A DNA stretch of 64,000 nt from JAFNAG01 sp963739235. GTDB lineage: Bacteria > Acidobacteriota > UBA6911. The notes under the pieces were generated by a model. That model was not told the origin of the DNA. It did not search any database and saw only the letters and a program-made list of their open reading frames with translations. Made by a program: the position numbers and the translations under genes. Below are positions 53,059 through 62,024 of this stretch, piece after piece (the stretch's first letter is position 1; each line of letters starts with the position of its first letter). Where the stretch lies: the NCBI GenBank assembly GCA_963739235.1, contig CAVTZY010000030.1:3884-67883 (forward strand), given 5' to 3'.

Positions 53059-54345
53059 TCAGCGCTTGTCCATGACTTCGATGCGCGCTTCGCTTGGGCC
53101 GCGTTCTTTTTGCATCCGGGCGGAGACGGCTTCAGCCTGCTTCATGGCCCGGAGGAGATTTCCTCCGAGAATCTTGCCGAGATCCGTGTCGCTATAGCCG
53201 CGCCGCATCAATTCAGCTGTCAGCGCAGGATAACAGGACACATCTTCAAGGCCCACCGGGGTGCTGGTGATGCCGTCGAAGTCGGACCCGATGCCCACAT
53301 GATCAATTCCGGCAATCTTGCGCACATGTTCGATGTGGTCGGCCACCTGCCCGATCGTGGCCCGCGGTGCCGGATTCTCCGGGTCCCAGTGAGCCATACC
53401 TTCTTGCACAGATTTGTCGCTGCTGCCCGACAGCCCTGCCAGGCGCTTGGTTTCCTGGTCGCGCCGCTGTTCGTACTGCAGGACAGCCGTGGATGTAAAT
53501 CCCTGGACGAAGCTCACCATCACGATGCCGCCATTTTGGGGCAGGCGTTTGAGCACTTCATCGGGCACATTCCGAGGGTGGTCGCAGAGAGCGCGGGCCG
53601 AAGAGTGGCTGAAAATCACGGGAGCGCGGCTCACATCCAGGGCGGCATTCATTGCCTCCGGAGAAACATGGGAGAGGTCGACCAGCATCCCGAGCCAGTT
53701 CATCTCGCGGACGACTTCCTTCCCGAACTCCGAAAGGCCGTTTACCTTGGGAGTGTCGGTAGCCGAATCCGCCCAGGCAAGGTTCGCCGAATGAGTCAGG
53801 GTCATGTAGCGAGCCCCGAGCCGGTAGAACATGCGCAGCGCGGCGAGGGAGTTGTCGATCGCATGCCCCCCTTCGATCCCGATCAGCGATGCGATTCTGC
53901 CTGCCGCGTGAATGCGCTCGACATCCTGCGCGGAGTAAGCCATCTCGAAGACCTCAGGGTAGCGCCGAGCCAGCCTGAAAACGGTATCGATCTCCTCCAT
54001 CGTAGCTCGCACGGCCTCTTTGCCCTGCATGTCGACGGGAACATATACGGACCAGAACTGGCCGCCCACGCCGCCCGCGCGCAAGCGCGGAATGTCGGTC
54101 ATAAGCTGAGACTGGGGCTTGTTGAGATCGATCTTGGACAGGTCGCGCCCGAACTTTTCGCGCAGCGCCCATGGCAGATCGTTATGCCCGTCGATGAGCG
54201 GCAATCGTTTGTGCAGCGCGCGCGCCCGTTCGATGGGATTCGATTGGATCGGCGATTGAGAATTGGATGCGTTTTCGTTTACAGTCATCACAAGTAGCAG
54301 TAGAGCCACTCCGGTTGGAAATCTGCGAAACATGAAATCCCCCAA
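53059..54345 (-). CDS. Membrane (renal-type) dipeptidase, peptidase family M19
   Basis: Zinc dipeptidase with the metal ligands in LIDGHNDLPWAL (His-x-Asp), IEGGHAIDNSL (Glu), FSHSSARALCDHPRNVPDEV (His pair) and GIGSDFDGI (Asp). N-terminal signal peptide (FPTGVALLLLVMTVNENASN). 428 residues, normal for the family. Probably periplasmic dipeptide hydrolysis. Confidence 0.93.
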   Translation of the reverse strand: MGDFMFRRFPTGVALLLLVMTVNENASNSQSPIQSNPIERARALHKRLPLIDGHNDLPWALREKFGRDLSKIDLNKPQSQLMTDIPRLRAGGVGGQFWSVYVPVDMQGKEAVRATMEEIDTVFRLARRYPEVFEMAYSAQDVERIHAAGRIASLIGIEGGHAIDNSLAALRMFYRLGARYMTLTHSANLAWADSATDTPKVNGLSEFGKEVVREMNWLGMLVDLSHVSPEAMNAALDVSRAPVIFSHSSARALCDHPRNVPDEVLKRLPQNGGIVMVSFVQGFTSTAVLQYEQRRDQETKRLAGLSGSSDKSVQEGMAHWDPENPAPRATIGQVADHIEHVRKIAGIDHVGIGSDFDGITSTPVGLEDVSCYPALTAELMRRGYSDTDLGKILGGNLLRAMKQAEAVSARMQKERGPSEARIEVMDKR

Positions 54346-54395
54346 GTATTAAGAGGATAGCAGCTCAGAGCTGGATTCTGAAGGTGAGAATTAGT

Positions 54396-54428
54396 GAAGG
54401 GGTCAGGTCTGGAAAATTTACCTTTTGC
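54396..54428. repeat. Half of the GGTCTGGA(C/A)AATTTAC element
   Basis: GGGGTCAGGTCTGGAAAATT here matches an arm of the 30633-30724 inverted repeat, with no partner arm nearby. Confidence 0.5.
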
Positions 54429-54491
54429 CGTGCCTTGCTGCGGATCTGGGAGATGAGTATTATGTCCCCTGATCTTTCGCGTTCGGTCTGC

Positions 54492-54677
54492 TCAGGCAGG
54501 CTGGCGGGATTTTAAACTGAGCTTTTGACGGATATCTTGCTGGCGGCGACGGATCTCCTCTGTCTGATTGCGCCAGAATTCCAGCTCTTGCAGGTGACTC
54601 ATGCCGGCAATCTGTTGTCGCACCTGCTCGGCGCCACGCCTTTTCATCTCCACGCAATCAAATGTCTTGACCTTCAT
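54492..54677 (-). CDS. Small partner protein of PIN toxin (probable antitoxin)
   Basis: The 61-residue charged helical protein starts MKVKTFDCVEMKRRGAEQVR; I recall this start from small proteins beside PIN toxins. GGAGGTGAT lies 7 bp upstream. It overlaps the 3' end of the PIN gene by 20 bp, so the toxin gene comes first, the reverse of the usual order. Confidence 0.75.
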   Translation of the reverse strand: MKVKTFDCVEMKRRGAEQVRQQIAGMSHLQELEFWRNQTEEIRRRQQDIRQKLSLKSRQPA

Positions 54678-55134
54678 AGTCTATCACCTCCCGAGGCGAA
54701 AAAATCCCTATCGCGTGGTAGCTGTGCAAGGCGTTAACCGCATTATAGAGGGGGATCTTGCGGAAATGAACGATATGCTTGAAATTCCAACTGACGATGG
54801 CAAAGCATTCCGACACAGTCGCCAGGGCCACGTGCAGTGCGTCATCGGCCGATGCAGGCGGCAGGATCCCCGCATCAATATATGCTTGACGCAGCACCAG
54901 CGCTTCATCTGCCGGCTCGACAATTTCCGCATAAGCCAACATCTCCTCAAAAAGCTCACGGGCATTGTGAGGGGCTGGATCGATCTCGGCCTGCACGATG
55001 GCCGACACGATAAGCAAGAACCGCCCTCGGCGGACTTGATCGAAAAACAACCGGCTCGATTCGGCAAATTCCTCGTCGAATGGCCCGCCGAAAACAGAAG
55101 TGTCCGCGCAAAGCCTGATGGTTTTCTGTTTTAT
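54658..55134 (-). CDS. PIN-domain protein with ATA at the expected start
   Basis: Acidic PIN residues lie in RLCADTSVFGGPFDEEFAES (Asp), SAIVQAEIDPAP (Glu), SADDALHVALATV (Asp) and SWNFKHIVHF (Asn replaces the last Asp). The conserved N-terminus begins KQKTIRLCADTSVFGG, but the codon before it is ATA (55134-55132), with a TGA stop two codons upstream and no ATG, GTG or TTG between. A G-to-A change in the start codon is the simplest explanation. Starting at an internal site at 55050 would remove the first catalytic Asp. Possibly inactive or translated poorly. Confidence 0.7.
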   Translation of the reverse strand: MKQKTIRLCADTSVFGGPFDEEFAESSRLFFDQVRRGRFLLIVSAIVQAEIDPAPHNARELFEEMLAYAEIVEPADEALVLRQAYIDAGILPPASADDALHVALATVSECFAIVSWNFKHIVHFRKIPLYNAVNALHSYHAIGIFSPREVIDYEGQDI

Positions 55135-55741
55135 GGCTCATTAATCCCAGTATGCCGCTGCCCTGACTGAAGTCAGGCGAACAGCCATCGTTGTCGCTAT
55201 CCGGACCTGGGATCCCCATGCCCTGGATCGGACGGCGGCAGGCTCAGCCAGCGAATGCCAACGCAATATCATTATTCTACCATACCAATATCGTGGAGGC
55301 CGTCGGTCTCCGACCGTCGGGTGCAATCAGAAGTGCGATTCAATCCTTATCCCAACAGGTTATCCCAAAAGGTTCAGTCAAAAATGCCGTAATTTCGGTG
55401 ACAGGCGCGAGAACCTCGGAAGCGGAGTCCCTCCTCCTGAAGAAAAATCCTAACACCTGGAGAAGAATAACGCTTCTCAGCTACAGCGCTAGAGGTGTGG
55501 ATTTAAAGATTGGCCTACGGAATCACTTTGCGGGAATCTCAGTAGAAGGATCCGGCGCGGGACCGTCTCCAACAGTTCGGCATCGGCTTTCAGGAGCAAT
55601 TTCGTTGAACGCGGGCGAGTAAACGGATATCCCGGACAATAATCGCCCGAGCTGGGCGGGGAGCGATCCCGAACAAAGGTTGCATAGGACGCGGATTCGC
55701 ATTTGCAGGGTCACGATGTCCGCAAGTCTTGGTGCAGTATG
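55135..55741. other. Gene-free region
   Basis: No gene is supported over 600 bp. One frame (55191-55622, plus strand) is open but starts without a ribosome binding site and has no domain I recognise. Confidence 0.45.
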
Positions 55742-55987
55742 CTATCGATCGAACAGTTGTTTGGCAAAATCCCGCCAATCCATGCTTAGATGGGCTGCAA
55801 TATCTTTCAGGATTGACTGCAAGGTACCTACGCGCAGCGGCTTATGACGGGGAATCGTGACGTGATGCTCACCATTCATGTCGGTCATGAGCCGAATATG
55901 GCTTCCGGTCTGCCTTGTCGATTGGTATCCGAATTGTTGTAACAACAGGATGAGATCCTCAGCACCGATGTCGCGGGGAATCCTCAT
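55742..55987 (-). CDS. hicA: HicA-family mRNA interferase toxin
   Basis: The 81-residue protein is a complete HicA/YcfA domain: DLILLLQQFGYQSTRQTGSH with the catalytic His, HIRLMTDMNGEHHVTIPRHK and VGTLQSILKDIA. It follows the HicB-like gene with a 4-bp overlap. Confidence 0.93.
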   Translation of the reverse strand: MRIPRDIGAEDLILLLQQFGYQSTRQTGSHIRLMTDMNGEHHVTIPRHKPLRVGTLQSILKDIAAHLSMDWRDFAKQLFDR

Positions 55988-56193
55988 CGTGCCAGTACCT
56001 CTTCATGAACATAATGCAACCGGATCAACGGAGGCATCTCTGCGGGCTCAAAGTGGCAGGTGACTGCATCACGGATAGCCTCGCGTAACTCGTCCCACGT
56101 GTCTGCTTCCGTGAAGATTGAATGTCCCAGGGCCTTTGCGGTGAACCCGCCTTCGGGAGCTTCCTCAATCAGAAAAATGACTTCGCTCGCCAT
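55984..56193 (-). CDS. hicB: HicB-family antitoxin (short DUF1902/UPF0150 type)
   Basis: The 69-residue protein is the degraded RNase H-like HicB fold: EVIFLIEEAPEGGFTAKALG, SIFTEADTWDELREAIRDAV, then a short tail (RLHYVHEEVLAR). ATG 56193 has AGGAGG 9 bp upstream. No separate DNA-binding domain, as in short HicB proteins. Overlaps hicA. Confidence 0.9.
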   Translation of the reverse strand: MASEVIFLIEEAPEGGFTAKALGHSIFTEADTWDELREAIRDAVTCHFEPAEMPPLIRLHYVHEEVLAR

Positions 56194-56318
56194 CAATCAT
56201 GCCTCCTGCATTCTCGTTGGCTAGATTGTACGATTCCGCGGGGGCACAAGCAATTCAGGAATGGTTTGTCTACCTTTAACTCACAGAGAAGAAACCGTGA
56301 TCGAGATCCCTATACCTC

Positions 56319-56625
56319 TCGGGGCGGATGCGGCCGCAACCTTGGTAAGACGCCCGATCAACGCAGTCATGGGAATCACGGGGAGAGGGAACGGGGCGCG
56401 ACGTCGCGCCCCGTTCCCTCTCCCCGCGGCCGGCGCCCTGGTCGCAGGCACACTTCTCCCTTTGAGGCGGCGCCGCTCTTTCCGGCGGAAGAGCATAGCG
56501 CCTCCAGCCAGTTACGCGGGGTCGGCCTGCTCCCAGCCGGCAATGTCGGGATCGTAATGGTTGGATCTGTCCGGCGGGGGTGGCGGCGGGCGTTCGGGGC
56601 GGTCCCACAGCTTCAGGTGGCGCAG
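56319..56625. mobile_element. 307-bp IS91-family 3' end, copy A
   Basis: Nearly identical (three differences seen) to 62662-62968. Contains the last ~35 codons of an IS91-type transposase on the minus strand (HLKLWDRPERPPPAPPDRSN to the stop) and a 48-bp perfect palindrome at 56379-56426 (arm start CGGGGAGAGGGAACGGGGCG). Only this 3' part remains; it ends in the middle of a TlpA-like gene, which lost its 5' end. Confidence 0.85.
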
Positions 56626-56824
56626 AAAACAAAGCACTTTCAGATATGAGATCGTGCCGGCATCCGGTTGGAAACCGAACGCAACCTATGAGGTTACAGG
56701 CTATCCTACTCATTATGTGATTGATCAGAAGGGTCGCATTGTATGGCAAGCCACAGGAGGTAGTCCTGGGAACATGGAACATTTGAGAACCATTCTGCAA
56801 CGATTACTGCAACAGCGTCACTGA
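56626..56824 (+). pseudogene. C-terminal remnant of a TlpA/thioredoxin-fold protein
   Basis: Only the last ~60 residues remain after the IS91 fragment: ATYEVTGYPTHYVIDQKG with the cis-Pro loop, and GNMEHLRTILQRLL at the end. The N-terminal half with the CxxC motif is missing. The breakpoint is at the IS91-copy junction at 56625. Confidence 0.8.
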
Positions 56825-56915
56825 TTCTGTTGAAACAATAATTGGTTTGATTCTTCTACAATCTCCTACATTCCCTCAGACGGGAGAACAGTCATCTTAT
56901 TTGCAGCCGTGAGCA

Positions 56916-56980
56916 TTACTTCGTCGTCAAAAGTTTGCTACCAAGTCGGTCGCTGCCGACGTCATAGATGACTACTCTAA
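56916..56980 (-). pseudogene. Displaced 3' end of the VWFA-related gene
   Basis: Read leftward from the ISAzo13-element edge, codons give VVIYDVGSDRLGSKLLTTK then TAA (56918-56916). Joining to the truncated gene at 58284 across one copy of the TAA duplication gives ...KQMLRVVIYDVGSDRLG in the same frame. This is the natural C-terminus lost to the insertion. Confidence 0.85.
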
Positions 56981-58281
56981 GGCTTCGTAAATAAATAAGG
57001 GTATCAACTCATTTATTCTTGGCAAATTTCGGGCTGATTATATAGTTCCACTCGCCGTGGAACTTATCGGGTTGAAGATTGACGCGTTTCATTTCCTCAT
57101 TACTTACTTTGCGGCCGGTTGGATATGTAGTTCGATCCAGTCTGCATGTCACTTTCAGTCCCTTTGCCGTGGTTGTGTTTGCAATGAGCTTGACTATAGT
57201 CTCGTAGTCACGCAACGGTTCTCCTCGCCAATTCGAGGAGATAAAGGAAAAGAGACGGTGTTCGACCTTGTTCCATTTGCTTGTGCCAGGTGGAAAATGA
57301 CATACCGAAAGGGTAAGTCCGGTTGCATCCGCGAATTTCTGCAGCTCGAGTTTCCAGAGCCGCAACCGCCAGCCATTGCTTCCCCCTGCGTCGGCAGTGA
57401 TCAGTATCGTTGTCGCACCCGGATAGAGTCGCTTTCCTTCATAGCGCCACCATCCACGAATGGAAGCCACGGCAAATTCCCCTGTGTCGTGATCCGTTCC
57501 CACATTGACAAAACCCCTGTTGCGGGCGATGTCGTAAATGCCATAGGGATAGGCACGCGGAACGTCAGGAGTAGGAAAGTCGTGACCGAGGACTTTCATT
57601 GGCTGTTTCGCTGAGAGCCACTGCCGGCCTGGATTATCGTAGTTGCCGATAAGTTCCTTCTTCTTGGTATCTACCGAAATAACGGGAAGCCCTCGCGTGA
57701 GGCATCTCTTCACCGCGGCGTTGATGTGGCGAAATTGGGCGTCGCGGTCCGGATGGTCCTGCCCTTCCTCGGTTTTGCGATTGCTCTGGAGACTGTAATC
57801 GAGATCGTGAAGGATCTGAGCGACCTTCATATGGCTGACCGGGTGGTTTTGTTGGCCCAGTTCACTTGCAATTGTACGCGTGCTTTTGCAGATCCATCGC
57901 AGGGGAGATTCCGGATCGCCCCGCGTTTGACAATCGATCATCTCTTCCAATGTTTCCACGAGTAGTGGGTCAGAAGCAGTGATCGGCTTGCGGCCGGCTC
58001 CCGGGCGTCGAATGCGCCCCGGCAACGGCGCGAAACCCTCCTCAATCTCATGAATCCCTTTGGAGATCGCCTTGCGCGACAATCCACACGCGCGGCGTAC
58101 CAGACTAACTCCTCCATAGCCCAACGCTATCGCTTCGTTGGCCGCCATAATGCGCCTCGTCCGTTCGTCCAAAAGAGGCCATACCGACCGGAGTTTCTGA
58201 GTGACCTTTGTAAGAGTGTCCATGCTCAGAAAGCATATCAGATAAATCGCTCAGATGACACCCTTATTTATTTACGCCGCC
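56981..58281 (-). mobile_element. ISAzo13-type insertion sequence with 3-bp target duplication
   Basis: 1301 bp. Left end GGCTTCGTAAATAAATAAGG and right end (inverted) GGCGGCGTAAATAAATAAGG are terminal inverted repeats of about 26 bp with three mismatches. TAA flanks both sides (56978-56980 and 58282-58284). One transposase gene. The insertion split the VWFA-related gene. Confidence 0.92.
57009..58223 (-). CDS. ISAzo13-family DDE transposase
   Basis: 404 residues, full length. N-terminal helix-turn-helix (GGVSLVRRACGLSRKAISKG), then catalytic residues in LPVISVDTKKKELIGNY (Asp), TILITADAGGSNGWRLR (Asp) and GTSKWNKVEHRLFSFIS (Glu). The arrangement matches the Rhodopirellula-type/ISAzo13 transposases. 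Appears intact. Confidence 0.95.
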   Translation of the reverse strand: MDTLTKVTQKLRSVWPLLDERTRRIMAANEAIALGYGGVSLVRRACGLSRKAISKGIHEIEEGFAPLPGRIRRPGAGRKPITASDPLLVETLEEMIDCQTRGDPESPLRWICKSTRTIASELGQQNHPVSHMKVAQILHDLDYSLQSNRKTEEGQDHPDRDAQFRHINAAVKRCLTRGLPVISVDTKKKELIGNYDNPGRQWLSAKQPMKVLGHDFPTPDVPRAYPYGIYDIARNRGFVNVGTDHDTGEFAVASIRGWWRYEGKRLYPGATTILITADAGGSNGWRLRLWKLELQKFADATGLTLSVCHFPPGTSKWNKVEHRLFSFISSNWRGEPLRDYETIVKLIANTTTAKGLKVTCRLDRTTYPTGRKVSNEEMKRVNLQPDKFHGEWNYIISPKFAKNK

Positions 58282-59293
58282 TAAGCATCTGTTTTGGAGA
58301 TTTCGCAGGAATTAGAGCGGAAAAGGGAATTCTGGACCGCATGATAAGCCGGTAGGCTTCCTCTTGCAGCTGTAAATTCATCGTCTGCCAGCTTTCTCCA
58401 AGATATGTCCCTTTGTCGTCTGCATAAAAAATCGCGATGCGAATCCTGCCCAAATGTTTGTTTTCGACGGTTTTGAATCCCACCTTTGCAGGATCGATCT
58501 GCAGATCGATCTTTATTTGCGATTGTCCTGTTCCGCTCGTTGTCTTTCCGGCAGTGACCTTAAACGGAAGTTCATCCGAATCGGTTTCTTTGGCAACAGC
58601 AGCTGCAATCCGATCACGAACGATGGGTTCCTCAATTTCCGGAGCTGGCAGAGTGTCACCAGCAAAATATCCTTCGCGGGACACCACCTTCATGCCGGGC
58701 CGGTTCACCCTCACTTCAATGTGGCGGTACTGCCCATCCAAAATTTCGCCCTCAGGGTAATAACCCAACTGGTAGCGGGTTTGGGCTGTGAGGCTGGCGC
58801 GCGTAAACATATCGCTAGTCTTTGCCATCTTCTCCTCGATCGCAGCTAACAAGCTTGCTCTCATTGCAACCGCTGCAGGAGAATTTGGAGAACAGATATC
58901 CGCGCCTGAGCTTGCATCCATCGTACCTCTAGGGGCCATTTCCGGCATTGCGCCTTGGCCCGAGAACGTTGGCATTCTCGGAGGTGGAGGCAGAGGGATC
59001 TGTGAAACGGGGGCATTGATCCTTGTCACCCTGAAGTGTCGAATCTCCTGGCGCCGGCCATTATCGAAGACTTGAAAATCATCCTTTCTCAAGTCAATTA
59101 GAGATTTGCCCTGTTCATCAGTGACGATCACATCCACGGCAATCAGTCGTACCGGGACGCGTATGGTCATTTGTGGACGAGGATTTGTATCTTGTCTTGC
59201 CCATAGGCTTCTCAAGGCAGTGGTGGCCAAACCAGATTGCAGACTTACAAAAGTTGAGATCAGAGCAAAAGCAACGTATTGTCGGAGTCTCAT
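58268..59293 (-). CDS. VWFA-related protein, truncated by IS and lacking the VWA core
   Basis: Signal peptide, then the typical Acidobacteria VWFA-related start (VRLIAVDVIVTDEQGKSLID, LRKDDFQVFDNGRRQEI), a Pro-rich stretch, then directly the region that normally follows the VWA domain (AQTRYQLGYYPEGEILDGQY, VSREGYFAG). The ~200-residue VWA part between is missing; there is no DxSxS motif. The last codons RRRK and the stop are from the IS end; the true end lies at 56916-56977. The gene was therefore probably already reduced, then cut. Confidence 0.8.
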   Translation of the reverse strand: MRLRQYVAFALISTFVSLQSGLATTALRSLWARQDTNPRPQMTIRVPVRLIAVDVIVTDEQGKSLIDLRKDDFQVFDNGRRQEIRHFRVTRINAPVSQIPLPPPPRMPTFSGQGAMPEMAPRGTMDASSGADICSPNSPAAVAMRASLLAAIEEKMAKTSDMFTRASLTAQTRYQLGYYPEGEILDGQYRHIEVRVNRPGMKVVSREGYFAGDTLPAPEIEEPIVRDRIAAAVAKETDSDELPFKVTAGKTTSGTGQSQIKIDLQIDPAKVGFKTVENKHLGRIRIAIFYADDKGTYLGESWQTMNLQLQEEAYRLIMRSRIPFSALIPAKSPKQMLRRRK

Positions 59294-59340
59294 TTTCCTC
59301 CTCTGCCCGATTTCATGCCGGATCTCGTTTTGGCTACTGC

Positions 59341-59853
59341 TTAAAAGTGGAGGGCAATCCCACCGAGCACATAAACATGGTGCCGACCGGTTGCCCCATC
59401 CAGACCTTTGCCACCCACGAAGTCGCGCGTTTCAGCTCGGAGACTCCATAGACGGCTCAATCGAACATCTATGCCTCCACCAAAATCGTACACGCCGCGC
59501 AATGTCGGTCGGGCTCTCAACTGGTTCGGGGAGTTCACATCTAATTCGAAGCGACGAAAGGCACCGTACCCACCGCCCAGAACACCATAGAGTGAAACTC
59601 GAGATGCAACCGGGACCTTGAATCGTATCCCTGGCGTAAGGAAAAAAGTCAGGATGCGGCTCGGCTCTTTCAGGCCGCTCGCCGTGCTTTTGCCAGGGAA
59701 CAGCCATGCGAAAGGGACCTCGACCTCGAGATTGCCGCCAGTGCAAAACCACACCTGATGACCAAAAGAGTGCTGAAACACGACACCGGTCGACGTGGAC
59801 ACCGTTACATCTGATCCTGATACAAACTGACGAATAGGAAAAACGAGCTGCAT
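59341..59853 (-). CDS. Outer-membrane beta-barrel fragment
   Basis: Alternating amphipathic strands (TFFLTPGIRFKVPVASRVSL, YGVLGGGYGAFRRFELDV, YDFGGGIDVRLSRLWSLRAE) ending in GGIALHF, with the terminal Phe of outer-membrane proteins. There is no signal peptide: reading upstream in frame gives beta-strand-like sequence (GKTPYPRVTMQ) until a stop at about 59909, so the 5' end is missing, probably lost at the junction with the integrase remnant. Likely a pseudogene. Confidence 0.6.
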   Translation of the reverse strand: MQLVFPIRQFVSGSDVTVSTSTGVVFQHSFGHQVWFCTGGNLEVEVPFAWLFPGKSTASGLKEPSRILTFFLTPGIRFKVPVASRVSLYGVLGGGYGAFRRFELDVNSPNQLRARPTLRGVYDFGGGIDVRLSRLWSLRAETRDFVGGKGLDGATGRHHVYVLGGIALHF

Positions 59854-59870
59854 TGTGACACGCGGGTAAG

Positions 59871-60383
59871 GTGTTTTGCCTCGCTCGCTACTTCCGATAT
59901 GGGGGTCTTATGTCAACTTCCGGGCAAGTCGATCCCGAAATCCAGTCGGAATCACGTCCCCGCGAGGATTGTAATCCCAAAAGGGCCGTTGGGATGCGGG
60001 ATTTTTTGACAACTCTTTATAGGCCGAAACAGGCCCTCGCCGCAGGCAAGCCGTTCGACATGGAGCAGTGGGCGTTCCCGAACGACGAGGGTACGCCGAT
60101 CTTCTACACGAACTTCCTGCGGCGGATCTGGTACAAGGTACAGGACGCCGCGAAGGTCCGCCGGCGGACCCCGCATGACCTCCGTCACTCGTGGGCCTCA
60201 CATATGCTCGCGGCCGGAGCGGACCTGGCGTACGTGTCGTCGCAGCTGGGACACGCCAATCCAGCGACGACCCTTCGGATTTACGCGCACTGGGTGCCGG
60301 GGACACGGCGGGTTTCGACCGCGGTCCTCGACACAATACCGGCAAGCATGCCTGAGACGGATTCCCACCGCATCGGATCTTGA
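59871..60383 (+). pseudogene. C-terminal remnant of a tyrosine integrase
   Basis: From about residue 45 the sequence is the catalytic C-terminus of a phage-type integrase: HDLRHSWASHMLAAGADLAY (HxxR), QLGHANPATTLRIYAHWVPG (His and nucleophile Tyr). The N-terminal DNA-binding domain and first catalytic Arg are absent. The first ~45 residues have no family likeness. Not functional alone. Confidence 0.85.
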
Positions 60384-60733
60384 TTCGAAACCCGTCCTGT
60401 GGCCTTGCTCACGTTCGAGGGCATGTATGCCGCACCCAGCAATTGAGATTGATGGACGCATTACAGGAGTAGTTTCCCTGAACGCCGTATCTGAGGATTT
60501 ACTACGACTTTGTGCAACTGCTTAGCTATAAAATTCTTAACAAGCTGGATAGAGATTATAAATAGACTTATTGTGCAACTCAGATTAGCTGCCAACAGTA
60601 AGACTGAGCTGCGTGTAGCAAGCGCAGACAGCACCTCGCATGCAGAGGTGCCCGCGCGGGAAGCCATCGATAGGGGAAAAAGACCGCCGGGATGAAGTGA
60701 TATCGCTAACCGGCGATACTGGTGAAGGAAATG
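60384..60733. other. Intergenic region
   Basis: No gene or strong repeat is supported between the integrase remnant and the convergent NYN gene. Confidence 0.4.
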
Positions 60734-61498
60734 TCAGGCTAAGGGCGCTCTTGATTCTCTTCTACGCTTATCTCTCACGTACACCCGGTTATCCCTCCGC
60801 TCGACCTCGAAAAGCCCGATGGCAGAAATCAAACCGCTCAGTTTTGAAAATCCGTAATTGCGCGGATCGAAATCGTTGGCTGTTTTATTCATGTAGCTGC
60901 CCACGGGGCTGAGCTGCGCCCACTCGGATTCCTCAGATTCGCAATTTGCCTCGATGGCATCACGGATCATCTTCATCAGCGCCGTGTCATGCCGCAACTC
61001 GGTGGCCGTCCTGGGTTTGGGTACTGTCGATTCTTCTGTGTCCACCCTTTTGCCGAAAACCTCCGTATAGATGAACCGGTCGCACGCTGAAACGAAGGCT
61101 CGGGGTGTTTTCCGTTCACCGAATCCGTAGGCGCGCAGGCCGGATTCCCTGATGCGCACCGCCAGCCGGGTGAAATCGCTGTCGCTTGATACCAGGCAGA
61201 ATCCGTGAAAATGCCCGGTGTACAGGAGATCCATCGCGTCAATGATCATGGCGCTGTCGGTAGCGTTTTTCCCGCTGGTGTAACTGAACTGCTGAACCGG
61301 CTGAATTGAATACTCAAGCAGCGCGTCTTTCCAGGAAGAAAGCTGATTTGATGTCCAGTCGCCGTAGATTCTTTTGACGCTCGCGATGCCAAGTTTCGCG
61401 ATCTCTGCCAACAGTCCTTCGATAATTGCGGGATTGGCATTGTCGGCATCGAAGAGGACAGCCAGGGAGTCGTTGCTGTTTTCGGGGAGGGTGGTCAC
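60734..61498 (-). CDS. NYN-domain (LabA-like) ribonuclease with LOTUS/OST-HTH domain
   Basis: N-terminal NYN domain with acidic residues in LAVLFDADNANPAI (Asp17, Asp19), SGKNATDSAMIIDAMDLL and LVSSDSDFTRLAVRIRES, the PIN-like metal site. C-terminal LOTUS/OST-HTH domain at about 170-245 (WAQLSPVGSYMNKTANDF, YGFSKLSGLISAIG). 254 residues, complete. This combination is common in bacteria and expected to act on RNA. Confidence 0.93.
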   Translation of the reverse strand: MTTLPENSNDSLAVLFDADNANPAIIEGLLAEIAKLGIASVKRIYGDWTSNQLSSWKDALLEYSIQPVQQFSYTSGKNATDSAMIIDAMDLLYTGHFHGFCLVSSDSDFTRLAVRIRESGLRAYGFGERKTPRAFVSACDRFIYTEVFGKRVDTEESTVPKPRTATELRHDTALMKMIRDAIEANCESEESEWAQLSPVGSYMNKTANDFDPRNYGFSKLSGLISAIGLFEVERRDNRVYVRDKRRRESRAPLA

Positions 61499-61772
61499 GA
61501 TCGGGGTGTCCTTCTTCTATAAAACGAATGTGCCGACCTGCGTCATTGCGATATCCTCATGTGCATGCTCACTGCTTTTTTTCAGCAGCACTCATTCTTT
61601 CTCTTATCGGATCATGTTTGATTGTCCATAAGTCGCGTTCGTGGAAACTTACCTAGCACGGCCTTCATTGTCTCTAAAAGGTTCTCGACACGGCATCGGC
61701 AAATGTTCGGCAAATGCAGGCTGTTTTGGAGAGGGATGGAAAAATCGGACAGCCGTAAACCGTTGATTCTAA

Positions 61773-61817
61773 TGGAGCCAGCGCCCGGACTTGAACCGGG
61801 GACCTACTGATTACGAA
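61773..61817 (-). other. 3' half of tRNA-Thr(CGT), probable att remnant
   Basis: On the minus strand the segment reads anticodon loop TTCGTAA (anticodon CGT), variable arm, T-arm CCCGG-TTCAAGT-CCGGG, acceptor 3' strand CGCTGGC, discriminator T and encoded CCA. The 5' half is missing: the sequence before TTCGTAA cannot pair with the 3' anticodon stem or form a D-arm. Breaks in the anticodon loop are typical of integrase attachment sites. Confidence 0.75.
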
Positions 61818-62024
61818 CTGCCTTCCGGCCCTTTAGAATCAATAAGATACGCGCTTCTAATATAAGTTTTCCGCATTTTTCCGCCGTTTTCCTCCTGAAT
61901 CAGCAAACAAACCGGCAAGCAATCGGCAAGTGCGATCGCTTCATTCCCTGGCCTGGACTCCGGGCCCCGCGGAGTTCTATGCATACCATCAGGATGGCGA
62001 ACGGGGCGAGAAGGGAGAAGTCCG

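Noticed and set aside
55191..55622. 143-codon open frame, with a segment (LLSYSARG ... FAGISVEGS) resembling the SYLF C-terminus
   Set aside because: The likeness is short and split by unrelated residues; there is no ribosome binding site and the rest has no SYLF features.
60384..60733. Group II intron or structured RNA fragment near the integrase remnant
   Set aside because: I could not find a domain V-like hairpin or a reverse transcriptase.
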